From NCBI RefSeq assembly GCF_036588685.1, contig NC_086378.1, positions 28,869,578 through 28,933,577 on the forward strand: a stretch of 64,000 nt of DNA. Reading direction: 5' to 3'. The DNA comes from Mytilus trossulus. Lineage: Eukaryota > Mollusca > Bivalvia > Mytilida > Mytilidae. The notes beneath the pieces were generated by a model. It did no database searches. It saw nothing but the letters and a program-made list of their open reading frames with translations, and was not told the origin of the DNA. Below are positions 1 through 10,900 of this stretch, in pieces. The stretch's first letter is position 1; every line of letters begins with the position of its first letter. Both the position numbers and the translations under genes were made by a program.

Positions 1-162
1 AGTTAATCATTCTGTAAGTATGACAATATCAATTATAGTTCATGTCAACACAGAATTGGTGTGTAAAAAGAGAGAAACAAACTTAAAACTTGCAAATACA
101 AATATACTAATCATAGATATGGATTTAATAAATATTCTTATTCTTCTTACTCCTCTACTTAT

Positions 163-195
163 TATGTCACCCGATCGACAATGTCGGGTGACATA
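163..195. repeat. 12-bp perfect hairpin at repeat start
   Basis: The arms TATGTCACCCGA and TCGGGTGACATA enclose a 9-base loop. It sits just upstream of the tandem block at 345-1205. The motif GGTGACAT recurs at about 1221, where that block ends, so this hairpin may mark the edge of a larger dispersed repeat. Confidence 0.6.
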
Positions 196-344
196 TTGCT
201 TTTCCTCTGTTTCTTTTTCTGTATTATTATTATTATTCTTCCACCTTTTTTGTCCGGCAGTTTTCTCGGAGCTAATGGAACCAATCTTAATGATAGTTAA
301 CTATAATGAGGAACACAAAATTTCGGAGTGCTGTAGGTCTTAAG

Positions 345-1205
345 ACCATAAAAAATGGCTGCCGTTACCATGGAAACGGAACAATTGTGAAAAATTCCAG
401 TTTTTGGTTTTAATGAATTATTTGGAGTTCCTTTAACTTAGAAGCATTATATTTTGATACAATGTAGGTGCCGGGCATATACTGGTTTTGGATGATTTTG
501 GCAATCATTGGAACTATCATGTTGCCATGGAAACTACACCAAAAATTTCCAAAATATCAAAATGCTCCAAATTTAATAAAACTCCACAGTAACGATGAGC
601 AACATTGGTAGATGTAAAATTTGGCGTTGGAATTTCAAAAATGTCAGCTGTTACCATGGAAACAAGTCAAAAATGGTCAAAATGCTTCAAAAACCTTAAA
701 GTGGCATTTACTTTCTTAAAATGGTAGGTCAAATCCATTGAAACTTTGATGGTATGTTCCCTCCCATGTACCAATGTGGTATCTGCCATTAGAAATTTGG
801 AATGGTATCTGTTACCATAGAAACCAACCAAAATGTCAAAAATTTCAAAAATTTCAAAATGCTCCAAAATTGATGAAACTTGATATACTTGTTCACTATC
901 AAGTCTGCATGAGACTTTTGAAGTTGGAATTTCCAAAATGGCCAATGTTGCCATGGAAACTGCAGAAATGTCAAATATTTTCAAAATGCTCCAAACTTAA
1001 TGAAACTTTATATTATTGTTAACTGGCATGTATAGATCAGACTTTTGACTTGGGAATTTTCAAAATGGCTGCTGTTGCCATGGAAACAGAAGAAATGTGA
1101 AACTTTTGACAATGCTCAAAATGTACTGAAAGTTTACAGAAAGATATATCGCAATGTGTTGATCTGCATTCATTGTTAAATTGTTTTCAAATGGCTGCTG
1201 CTTAG
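345..1205. repeat. Degenerate tandem repeat, six units of about 120-165 bp
   Basis: The landmark CCATGGAAAC (or a one-base variant) recurs near 368, 533, 655, 818, 952 and 1079. Each time it is followed by an AAAATGTCAAAAATTTC-like stretch and by AATGCTCCAAA. Units are diverged and of unequal length. Open frames on both strands here are by-products of the repeat. I associate this sequence with abundant repeats in bivalve genomes. Confidence 0.75.
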
Positions 1206-1300
1206 TGGCAATAGGGGAAGGGTGACATCCGCTATTGCTTGCAATGGCAATTCTAGTTATTCTTATTCTTCTAAGATATCAAAATTAAATTTTGTGTTTA

Positions 1301-1345
1301 CGCCAAACGCGTTGTTCGTGTACAAAGACTCATCAATGACGCTCG
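1301..1345 (-). ncRNA. Decayed hammerhead ribozyme copy
   Basis: Read on the minus strand this has the stem I half GAGCGTCA, then TTGATGA in place of CTGATGA, then a GTC stem II start, then GAACAAC in place of GAAAC, and the closing GGCGTAA. It belongs to the same family as the intact copy at 55391-55436. The changed core residues should abolish cleavage. Confidence 0.6.
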
Positions 1346-1904
1346 AATATAAAAAATGTTAATAAAGTACGAAATTGGAGAGCATTTGGGACCAATAGTT
1401 CCTAAATAAAGGCAACAGTAGTATGCCGCTGTTCGGAACTCATAAATTCATGGACAAAAAACAAAATCGGGGTAACAAACTAAAACCGAGGGAAACGCAT
1501 TAAATATAAGAGGAGAACAACGACAAAACACTAAAATGTAACACACACAGAAACAGACTAAGAATCAGACAAAATCCCAATTGAATAACAAATATAACAT
1601 CAAAACCAAATACATCAATTTGGAATAGACAAGTACCGAGACACGTCCTAAAAGTTTTCTAAATACAGTTCAGATAATCCTGAGGTACAAAAGCCTTAGT
1701 ATCTAAAACAAAAATCATAAGTTTTGTAAACAGTAAAAAGACTGGCATAAAGTCATACTGTTTTGAACATTTCTCATTTTCATTTTGTCATTTAGTATTT
1801 ATCATCTAAGTTGATATTTTCCTAAGCTGTAGACAGGAGGCCCCACTATGACCGTACTTTTTCATATTATGTGCAGAGAGTTTGACAATAAAGGTTAGAT
1901 GTAA

Positions 1905-3430
1905 TATGAAATACAGGGTATAGACATTTCTCAAGTTGAACATAAACTATCTCAGTTTGCAGATGACACTTCACTGATTATGGATGAAAGTGAAGAATCT
2001 ATGGAAGAAGCTTTATTAGAGCTAGATTGGTATGCAAAAATTTTTGGACTAAGGATAATTTTTTTTTAAAATCAAGTAGTATGGAATGGAAGTATAAAAT
2101 ACAGTAGAGAAACGTTATGCCAGAACAGAAATGTATCGTGAGGTTCAACTTCTGTTAGGCTGTTAGTGGTAAACTTTGATATTGATCTTGATAACATTTT
2201 AAAACTTTTATTATACTGATAGGTATCTTCAGACAAAAACTTTGATTAATACATGGTCTAAAAGAAACTTAACAGTTATTGGTAAAATATCTGTGGTTAA
2301 AAATCGTATTCTTCCTATACTTAATCATCTCTTTTAAACATTACCAACCCAAATGCTGAGATAATTAAGAAAATAATATAATGACATTTATTATTTCATA
2401 GAAAAAAAGTGCTACACATGGATTATAAGAATGGTGGTTTAAAGATGATAATTATTAATCTAATAATTTACAAATATAAATGAAGAAAAATTGTTCAAAC
2501 TAGGAAATTGTTACACAACAAACACTATTTCAAATGTTAAAAACAAACTTTTAATTGATGTTTTTAAACCATGGCAATATTTTGTAGATAAAGATATATA
2601 TTCTATACATGGGAATGTATTCTTGCTAGTCCGTTATGGATGAATAAGAATATAAATATCAATAACAAACATGTATTTTATAGAAGTTGGTATGATAAAT
2701 GTAGTTTTTCTGTAAATGATGTGATTAGTAATAGTGGAAAGTTTTTTTCCTTTGGGGAAAAAATGTAAAGACAAATTCGATATTTCTGGGAATATAATGA
2801 TGTATAATAGTATCATTTCAGCATTAAATCAGACAAAGAAGCTGTATTCAATGGAAGATAATAAACTCGCAGAACCTTTAATACCCTCTTTTGTTCCAAC
2901 CATTTTAAAAAGAAAAAAGGGAACTAAATATATATATTGGATGTTAAGACCTAAAGTGGTTCCTAATGGGCAGAAAAAATGTGGAATGAAAATTTGTAAC
3001 TTAATGAATTAGAATGAAGAGAAATTTCCAACTACCTTTTGCAGTTACTAATAACACTAGTAACAATGGTTACAGTTTAGAGTAAATCATAGAATATTAG
3101 CTACAAACAAATTTATGTGTAAAATTACTTTCATTAATAGTCAACTTTGTAATTTGTGTAAGGAAGAAATAGAAATTATGGAACATGTACTATGAAATTG
3201 TGAAAATGTCCAGAATTTATTAGAAGAAATAGATATATGGTTTTTATCTAATGGTATAAGTATATCATCCGCCAAAAATTTTTTTTTTGTTTTGTGATGT
3301 CTCACATGTATACAAGGGTGAAATTTCAAACCTGATTTTTCTGTGTCTTAAACGATATATTTATAAGATAATATACTTCCAGGAAGTTTTATCAATTCAT
3401 TCTGTGAAGAAAATAATAAAAGATCTTAAT
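1905..3430 (+). pseudogene. Decayed LINE reverse transcriptase (Tx1/L1-like)
   Basis: Around 1950-2060 a frame reads LSQFADDTSLIMDESEE, the catalytic block of a LINE reverse transcriptase with its F-A-D-D. Around 2225-2335 another reads TLINTWSKRNLTVIGKI followed by LPILNHLF, the thumb region typical of this class. Around 3145-3200 a C-x2-C...H motif (CNLCKEEIEIMEH) matches the C-terminal zinc-binding segment of such elements. Stops and frame changes separate the pieces, so it is dead. It is not the same copy type as the intact LINE at 45598-51430, since residues around FADD differ. Confidence 0.8.
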
Positions 3431-4494
3431 TATTTAGAGAAGCAGTGATATTGTTGGTTTTTTTTTTTAAAGCAACCTCTACCCTTTTTTATTGGGAAAA
3501 TATGTATCATTTTTATCAAATTGGGAAATTTATAATAAACCATGAATTTGGCTGGAACTTTACAAACCCCCTTCCAAGGGGTGAACCCTTATTTGAAATA
3601 AGACCCCTTATTGTCAGTGATGATACATTAATATACCCTCAAATCTGCACATTTAGCCATTTTAAGCACGAAAAATGTTTAAATGAGTGTTTTTCAATTT
3701 CTATTCATGCACAATTACTACTGAGACTGGAAAAAAGTTGGTTTTTTGGGAATGATTTTAAGCCATTTTTTTTCAAATTGGAATTCTTCTCCAGGTGAAA
3801 AGGCCTTTGTTCTCCGGTAGTATAAGGCAAATAATACCACTGAGAAGTGTATAGCAGTAAGAAACAATAAACCTAAGAGTTTCAACAAATTGTGGATTCA
3901 TTTTACTCATTTCATTGATTGTAATAAAAGTTATAATTCATATGTGAAAAACATTATAGAATGTTAATTTGTGAACTAACATCAACAATATTCATCAGAA
4001 CATTATATTTATTTTCAATTTATTTTCTTATGTTTTAATTTTTTGGTTAATTTCACTTATTTTCCTCAATATTTCCATTCTTTGAAAAACTATGGAAATT
4101 CGAATATTTGTATGTTTGTTAAAATATTTATTCTAATATTATCATACATTTATCTGTGGTCCTTTTTTTTTTAGATAAAAAGAGATAGCAGAAGTTACAA
4201 AATTGAATTTTCCGAATAATTTCGCATATTTTTATGCATGTAAATAGCATGAAAACGTACTACATTATAAAGAGAAATCATATTTATATTGTCGATTCAG
4301 TAGGATTTAGACATTATTAATTAAAAAAAAAGACACCGAATATATTTAATATAATGAAAGTAATAAATAAATGTTTTGCCAGATGAGCATATTTCAAAAT
4401 ATTGATAGTAACGAAAACGATTTTAAAATAAAATCGTAAAAATAGTATTTCATTATGTAAATACAAATATGTGTCTTATAAAGCAGTAACTAAC
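3431..4494. other. AT-rich stretch, no gene recognised
   Basis: No coding exon or known repeat was recognised. If the signal-peptide exon at 4495-4570 (minus strand) is real, this stretch would be its first intron and may hide a short downstream exon that I could not identify. Confidence 0.5.
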
Positions 4495-4570
4495 CTTCCA
4501 TTGGTAATGACTGCACAAATGTTGCCAATATCAAAATAACATAAAATGCAACACAAATTTTTGAAACCAT
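4495..4570 (-). CDS. Signal-peptide first exon of an unidentified secreted protein
   Basis: On the minus strand an ATG at 4570-4568 opens 25 codons beginning MVSKICVAFYVILILA. A polar start, a long hydrophobic core and a likely cleavage site after VQS, just before LPME, make a textbook secretory signal. The frame runs into G|GTTAGT at 4495/4494, a good donor site, leaving one base over (phase 1). The two paralogues on the other strand have the same layout of a short signal exon ending in phase 1. The next exon must lie at lower coordinates and was not found, so the mature protein is unknown. The exon is too short to appear as a long reading frame. Confidence 0.65.
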
Positions 4571-6960
4571 TGTTAGTCTACTTGATGCTTTTGTTGGCAA
4601 TGATCTCTAGTTCGAGATACAATATTCTAGTTGATGAAACTGAGGAAAAGGTTATACTATGAAGCTATTATAATTTTAAATGTTGGAGGTGAAATTTTCA
4701 AAATGATGACAATTTGTGGAAGGTTACATACATCACTTACTAGTATCTCTCAAGTTAAATACGTTTGATTACAGTAATTGGTGTTTGACATTTAAAGTGT
4801 ACATGGGTACGATGATTACACATCTATCAATAGTGGTGCTACGACCTTAAAGTTTAGAAATGGAAAACAACATTTTATTAAATGCATGAGTCAGAAGCGA
4901 TTTTCTAGACCATTAAGGGACGACATCAAAAGTTCAGTGTAGGATGAAAAACTTAAATCGTATAGTTTTTTCACTGACCCCCTACCCCCCTCTTATCTTA
5001 ATTAGGGAAAATTTGATTGACCAATAAGGTTAATATAAAATTGATGTCAATTAACCAAAACTTGCAGCAATTTGACCCCCACCCCCAAACACTATTTGAA
5101 TTAAATTTGTTATCCTTCGTTGATTTTTTTTATGTCGTCCCTCACAGGAACTGGTTTAAAGCGGAATATTTAAAAGCCAATGATCTAGATAATATGAACC
5201 GGTACTGTTGGGAAAAAACATAACCAGAAAGACCTAGTAAAAATAAACAAATCCTTCAAAAGTCATATCTGCTTTAGTAAGTTAAAACCTAAATTTCTTT
5301 AGAAGTGTCATATCTATCTTTTCGGCAAACAGAAAATTAAAATCTAGTTTCCGAATTCATATTTCTGGTGGCATTTTTATTTAAATTAGTTAGAAGAGAA
5401 AAAAAACCAACATCCATTGGCTTAATAATTAAACACCATTTTTATTTCGTCAGCGGTGATTGAGATGGCCATCAAAAATGTTCAGCTGTTTGCATTGAGC
5501 TTACCTGTTTCATTTAAACAAATATAATTACAGACGGGAAAACTGATGTACGCATTTCTGTTTAGAAATTAGAATATCTCTTCCAAATCCTTTTTTTTTT
5601 ATTTTTAGAAATGACACAACAATTTATGTCTTTTTTATGTACAAAATTCTAATCTGTCATCGACCTTTCAGTTGTATCATTGTTTGTGTACACCACTACG
5701 TTTCAAGTATAAATATTTTTCACAATGTAAGATATGTTTTTTTTATAATAACATTACATGTATGTTTCATTTTAATACATTCTTTTTGATTGACCAACAG
5801 CAATCTCGCTTCGAGATCATTCTGAAAATAAAAACCATTTTTAAAATAAAATGTGGCATTCATGGTAACACGAGCTTATAAAGTGCACATGTAAAAAAAT
5901 GAAAACTTGATAGAAAGGGTGTTTTCAAGATCCTTGCAAAATTATGTAATTATAAGTATTAAAGGGTGGTACCTTACACTACAGGGAGATAACTCTGTGA
6001 AAATCATAAAAACGTTTAAACCACGGTGTATTGATAATGAAATACTAAGTTCTCAATGATCAAAATTAGTGTTTGTCAAACTGCCTTATAAAAAATGTAC
6101 TTCGGTCAATACTTTTTCACCCCAATGAATTTTCAAAAAGAAGCATTTAATTCTTAAGTAATAATACCAATGTAAGAGCAGGAACCACCTACCCATCCGG
6201 AGCACCTGTACTCCCTCTGAATTCATGACTATCGATAGGAACATAGAGAATGTATCGAGATCAAACAGGTTCCTACTATGTGAGGGAACAACACAACAAA
6301 TAACATATAATATTTTAACATGTGAAATATATTCTAGAACAACATACAATTATAACTGGTTAACTTGCCAGGCGAGTATCCAAGGGGAAGGGAGGGGATT
6401 GAAACCACCCTTTTTTCGATGATCAATGTATTTGAATGGGGACATGTAGTTTGAACACCCCCCATTTTTTTGTCCTAGGATAGGAACCCCCTTTTTAAAA
6501 TGGTTGGATCCGCCCCTGCTAGCCTAACTATACCAATTTTTAAAAGTTGTATTTATAATTATTGATGCTGATTGGTTTTTGAACAAAGAATCGCGTTGAA
6601 CATATCCTGTGTGTCGTGAATTTCTCAATGCACGTTCTGTTACTCTGGAAGATGTACCTCAGTACCATTTTAATCAATATGCTTACGGTTTGGATTTATT
6701 TCGTGAAAATCGCGGTTTAACCATATTTCCGCATGCTGTATAATTTTTCAAGAGTTATTATTTTTAAAGATTAATAAGAAATCAAATATTGTACACAAAT
6801 ATAGTTTTAAACTTATGAAGCCTATTGTATTATTATTAAAATGGGATTTTTGGTATACATCCATCACAAGGGGTACATCTAGAGATTAATTTGTACTTGA
6901 ATCATGATTAACAAGTGTTAAAATTTTAATTTTAATCAATACCAATTTTACAAATATATA
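4571..6960. other. Intergenic AT-rich DNA with repeat fragments
   Basis: No gene was recognised. Positions 5900-6080 belong to a dispersed family that recurs inverted at 22200-22440; the shared core is ACTACAGGGAGATAACTC. Positions 6370-6530 are a C-rich block ending GGATCCGCCCCTG. A short piece near 6185-6215 resembles the 3' flank of the Penelope-like elements. Short open frames here have no recognisable domain. Confidence 0.55.
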
Positions 6961-6961
6961 T

Positions 6962-7124
6962 AGATTCTTACATTGATACCAGTGGATTATCGGATTTACC
7001 CAATCGAGATAGTTAAATTATCAATTTTAAAGTTCGAGCCGCCTCGGCGAGTACTTTAAAATTTATAATTTAACTATCGAGATTGGATAAATCCGATAAT
7101 CCACGAGTAACTATGTAAGTATCT
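6962..7124. repeat. Near-perfect 163-bp palindrome (foldback/MITE-like)
   Basis: Two arms of about 78 bases face each other around a centre of only a few bases (CCGCCTCGG, about 7039-7047). The inner arms share GTGGATTATCGGATTTA, and the outer ends share AGAT-CTTACAT. A miniature foldback transposon is the simplest reading. I could not define a target duplication. Single strands could extrude as a cruciform. Confidence 0.8.
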
Positions 7125-7824
7125 GTTTCTCTAATGATTAAAAAGACATTATCTTTTTTTGTTTACCGAAAACCCCTTCAAGTGCCTTTCACATTGCACG
7201 AAGTTGTCAATTTCATTAATACCTGTTATCATATTTTGGTTCATCCAGTCAACCAAAAAGGTCATGACCCTTAAAATCATCCAATGATCTTCTGAGATCA
7301 CCAGCAACCACACGTTGATTAATTTTTTTTATACAATGGGTTCGAAAAGGGATAAATTTCCATAGAATTATAGAAACCAATTTCTATATTTTTATTGTGC
7401 CATCAAAGAATAAGATATACTTGGTTAATTTTTTTTTATGTTATTCATTTGCATTCTAAATGAAATCACGTGAATAAAATATAAGATCAGAATGATGTAC
7501 ATGGTAAAATAATGTGTTTTCGATAATTGTCATACTTTTAAACACGAACAAAACACATATTATTTTTAAAAAAAACGCTTCCACAATTTGAAAATTGAAT
7601 ACTTATTGTCTAGTTTGTGTTCTATTATTCGATTTTGCAAATTGATTAGGGACTTTCCGTTTTTAATTTTCCTCGGAGTTTTTTGTGATTTAATTTTTTT
7701 CTAAATTAATTCACTTTAATAGATTGAATAAAATCTCAGAATGGTGTACGTGGTCTGCATTGTGCAGATGATTGTCGCTGTAAAAATAATATGACTTTTG
7801 TTACAAATGATTATTTTTATCATG
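7125..7824. other. Upstream flank of paralogue 1
   Basis: AT-rich flank. A fragment at about 7640-7695 (GGGACTTTCCG ... TTTTCCTCGGAG) belongs to a dispersed family also seen at 25985, 29750 and 34010. The tract GTTACAAATGATTATT just before 7825 is weakly similar to the matching position upstream of paralogue 2. Confidence 0.5.
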
Positions 7825-7920
7825 GGTAAGGTCCGGCGATCAAGAGGTTGTCAGTCTGTTCACTTGCTGTCATGATACAACGTAGATGTCATTTTTTATA
7901 CATTAAATATAGATATAGAC
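7825..7920 (+). promoter_or_regulatory. Conserved promoter block and AT-rich TATA region, paralogue 1
   Basis: The 50 bases 7825-7874 align without gaps to 21531-21580 upstream of paralogue 2, with about 42 identical positions. The final TGCTGTCATG is identical in both. A TATA-like tract (AAATATAGATATAG, about 7905-7918) follows. The block ends 120 bases before the start codon, against 126 in the second gene. Conservation in sequence and spacing suggests a core promoter plus an upstream element, though a recent duplication could also explain it. Confidence 0.6.
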
Positions 7921-7994
7921 AACAAAAGTATCATTCGGCCTTGTGAGATTAAATGCAATAGAATTACACAGTGTAACATCTTAAAAATCTAAGG

Positions 7995-10900
7995 ATGCAG
8001 GCTATTTGCCTCCTTTTAATCGCATGGTTTTGTGTTTCAGTTTCAGGTAAGAATCGATAATTTCTTTTCAAATTATCTTGGAAAAGTTTCTTTTTTACAG
8101 TTATTTAACTAACTTAAGATTAAAACATCATTTTTTTTTTTCGAAGACCTATAGTTCGAATTTTCAATAATGAATATTTAAAGCATTCATGTCCTTACAT
8201 GACTTTGAGAGGTCATATTAATCTATATTTTTGTTGTTGTTATTGTTGTTGTGATCTAAGATATCAGTATTAAATGATAATAAAAAGAGAATGAATTACA
8301 TGTAATAAAAGACTGACAACATCGGTCAACTCAGGGTTTCAGGATATTTTATTCTAATATTAAATACAATAGTACTCTAATTTATAACGCCCTTTTTCAA
8401 CAGATAATAATATTCGGTCTTTCTTCAATCCCTTACTTTTTTAAGTATTGTTTAGTAATATTTATGTTGTTTTACTTAATATCATATAATGCATGTTCAC
8501 ATTCAATGTATTGTTTTATATATTTTATTGTGGAAGAAGACTTTATAATAGATTTAAGAAGATGTGGTATGAGTGCCAATGAGGCAACTCTTCATTCAAC
8601 TCACAATTTGTAAAAGTAAGCAATTACAGGTGCAAGTACGGTCTTCAACACGGAGCTTTCGTTATAAAGGGCCTCAATGATGACAAGAGTAAAACCATTC
8701 AACAGGAAAAATCAACGGTGACAATACGGACAAGTTTACGAAGCAAGATACATACTAGAAAACTTAAGACTTAGTAACACGAACCCAACCGGGGATGAAT
8801 TAAAGTGCTCTATCTACAGTCCAAATGCTGCTTGTTGGGTATTACCCTTCATTATTGATAATGCACTAATGTAACGGGGAGCAACCAGTGGTAGTAATAT
8901 AATCCTATGAATCATATTTGAATTCGTTAGAGTACTACACGTGATTTTAGATTTTCTCCGTCCGGTTAGCCCAAAAAACTTCGGAAAATTTAGGACAAGT
9001 TTTCGTTATATTGTTACTTTTCTGTTTTGGTACGAAAATGCTCCTTTAGAACCAACATACGGTGTCTATAGTTCTCAACTTGTTTGGTTTGTCCGTACCT
9101 TAAGTGACGTTTTCCGTTCAAAAACGTAATCTATATGTTTCTTGAAAATTATTCAGTAAAATATTTCGTTACCAAATATACCTTAAACCTTAACTAAGTT
9201 CTACTCTAGATGAAAAAAATGTTATCAAAGTTTGGATGTACATGTAAATTGCTTATTACAAACGGGATAGTACAAGTCGTTCTCATTTTACGAGGATGCT
9301 TTTTACCGAAATATTGATACGATCCGTGTAAACTTATTGATCCTTTGAATACACTAATTCTAAAGGCTTACCAGTTCATTGCTGCATTATCTTGAATTCT
9401 TTTTATTTGTACATGTAAAACATTGAATATTTTATCAACAAATCCAAACTAAATTAAATATTATGGTTAAATGCACAGTCCTATCATCTGTCGGTTACTG
9501 ATATTTAAAAATTAAATTGCAGGTCATGTTTTTCTTCAACTTTTAATTCCGTCGTTATACTAAATACGTTAAATAAATTGTGAATGTGTACTGATTGGTA
9601 TCTTAGTCTTTAAATATACACGATTTTTTCATAATTTGTTTCTTCTGTGTACTCTTACACCACTTTCAAAAGATAAGGGGTAGAGTTTGGGGCGGCAACT
9701 CCGCTACATTCTATGTGTCAGTCCAAAGTAAGGAGCCTATAATTCAATTATGTCGTTTGTTGCTGTACTCATAGTATATCATTATTTTTTTCGTTAATGT
9801 TTTGTACATTAATCTTTGTTAACTTGTTTGAATTTTTTGTATTAGCCTTTTCGCGGTTGTACTCAAGTACAGAGTCAGCACAGTAGGACATCGTCGTACT
9901 CATATACAGAGTCAGCACAGTATGACATCGTCGTACTCAAATACAGAGTCAGCACAGTATGACATCGTCGTACTCAAATACAGAGTCAGCACAGTATGAC
10001 ATCGTCGTACTCAAATACAGAGCCATAACAGTATGACATCGTCGTACTCAAAAACAGAGTCATAACAGTATGACATCATTTTTCTTAAGTCTATGGTAGT
10101 AACTGTTGTAAAATAATCAATAATGCAAAATAGGTTTTGTCCACTAAATTTGTCAAACTGATAGATACTGATGTATGATCATCATAAAGCTTGTTTGCAG
10201 TAAAATCAACAGTAAACGTAGTTTGTTTAAACTACAAATGTAACTACCAGTAACTGCGAATACTCTCTGATCTATACTTAGTGTCTTTTTGTTGCGGGGA
10301 TGAATAAGTACATTGCCACGTTCTCTATGTGGTTTTGCATCAATCTGGCGATCGAGTTAAGTCTTTTTCATATGATTTTTAAAGTCTGTTCTTATGTTAT
10401 AAGCCGCTGTTATGCCACTGTCTCGTGTTAAAAGGGGGGCTTTAAACGTTGAACCCCGCCACCTTCTATAACTGCCTGTCCCAAATCTGAAGCCTGTAAT
10501 TCAGTGGTTGCCGTTTGTTGCTGCGTAACACATTTGTTTTTCGTTCATTTTTTTGTTCATCATGAATTAGGCCGTTCGTTTTCTCGTTAGAATTGTTTTA
10601 CATTTGTAATTGCATGTCCTTTTATGCAAATAGCGAACCATGAAGACCAAACGGTGACCTATACTTTTAAATTTCGTTGTCATTTGCTCTCTTGTGAAGA
10701 GTTATTTCATTGGCAATCATACCACATCTTTTTATTTTTATATCTACCATAAGTATAAAACAACAACAATGAGCAAAGTCCATACCGCATAGTCAGCCAT
10801 ACAAGTACATGCTTCCCTTCATCGTTTTCCTTGAAATCTAAAGTGTGTACGTGTCTTATGACATTGGGCTAAATCAAATACATTTATTTGCTTAGGTGGA

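Noticed and set aside
774..1022. Short frames on both strands in the first kilobase
   Set aside because: They fall within the diverged 120-165 bp satellite and mirror its repeated words.
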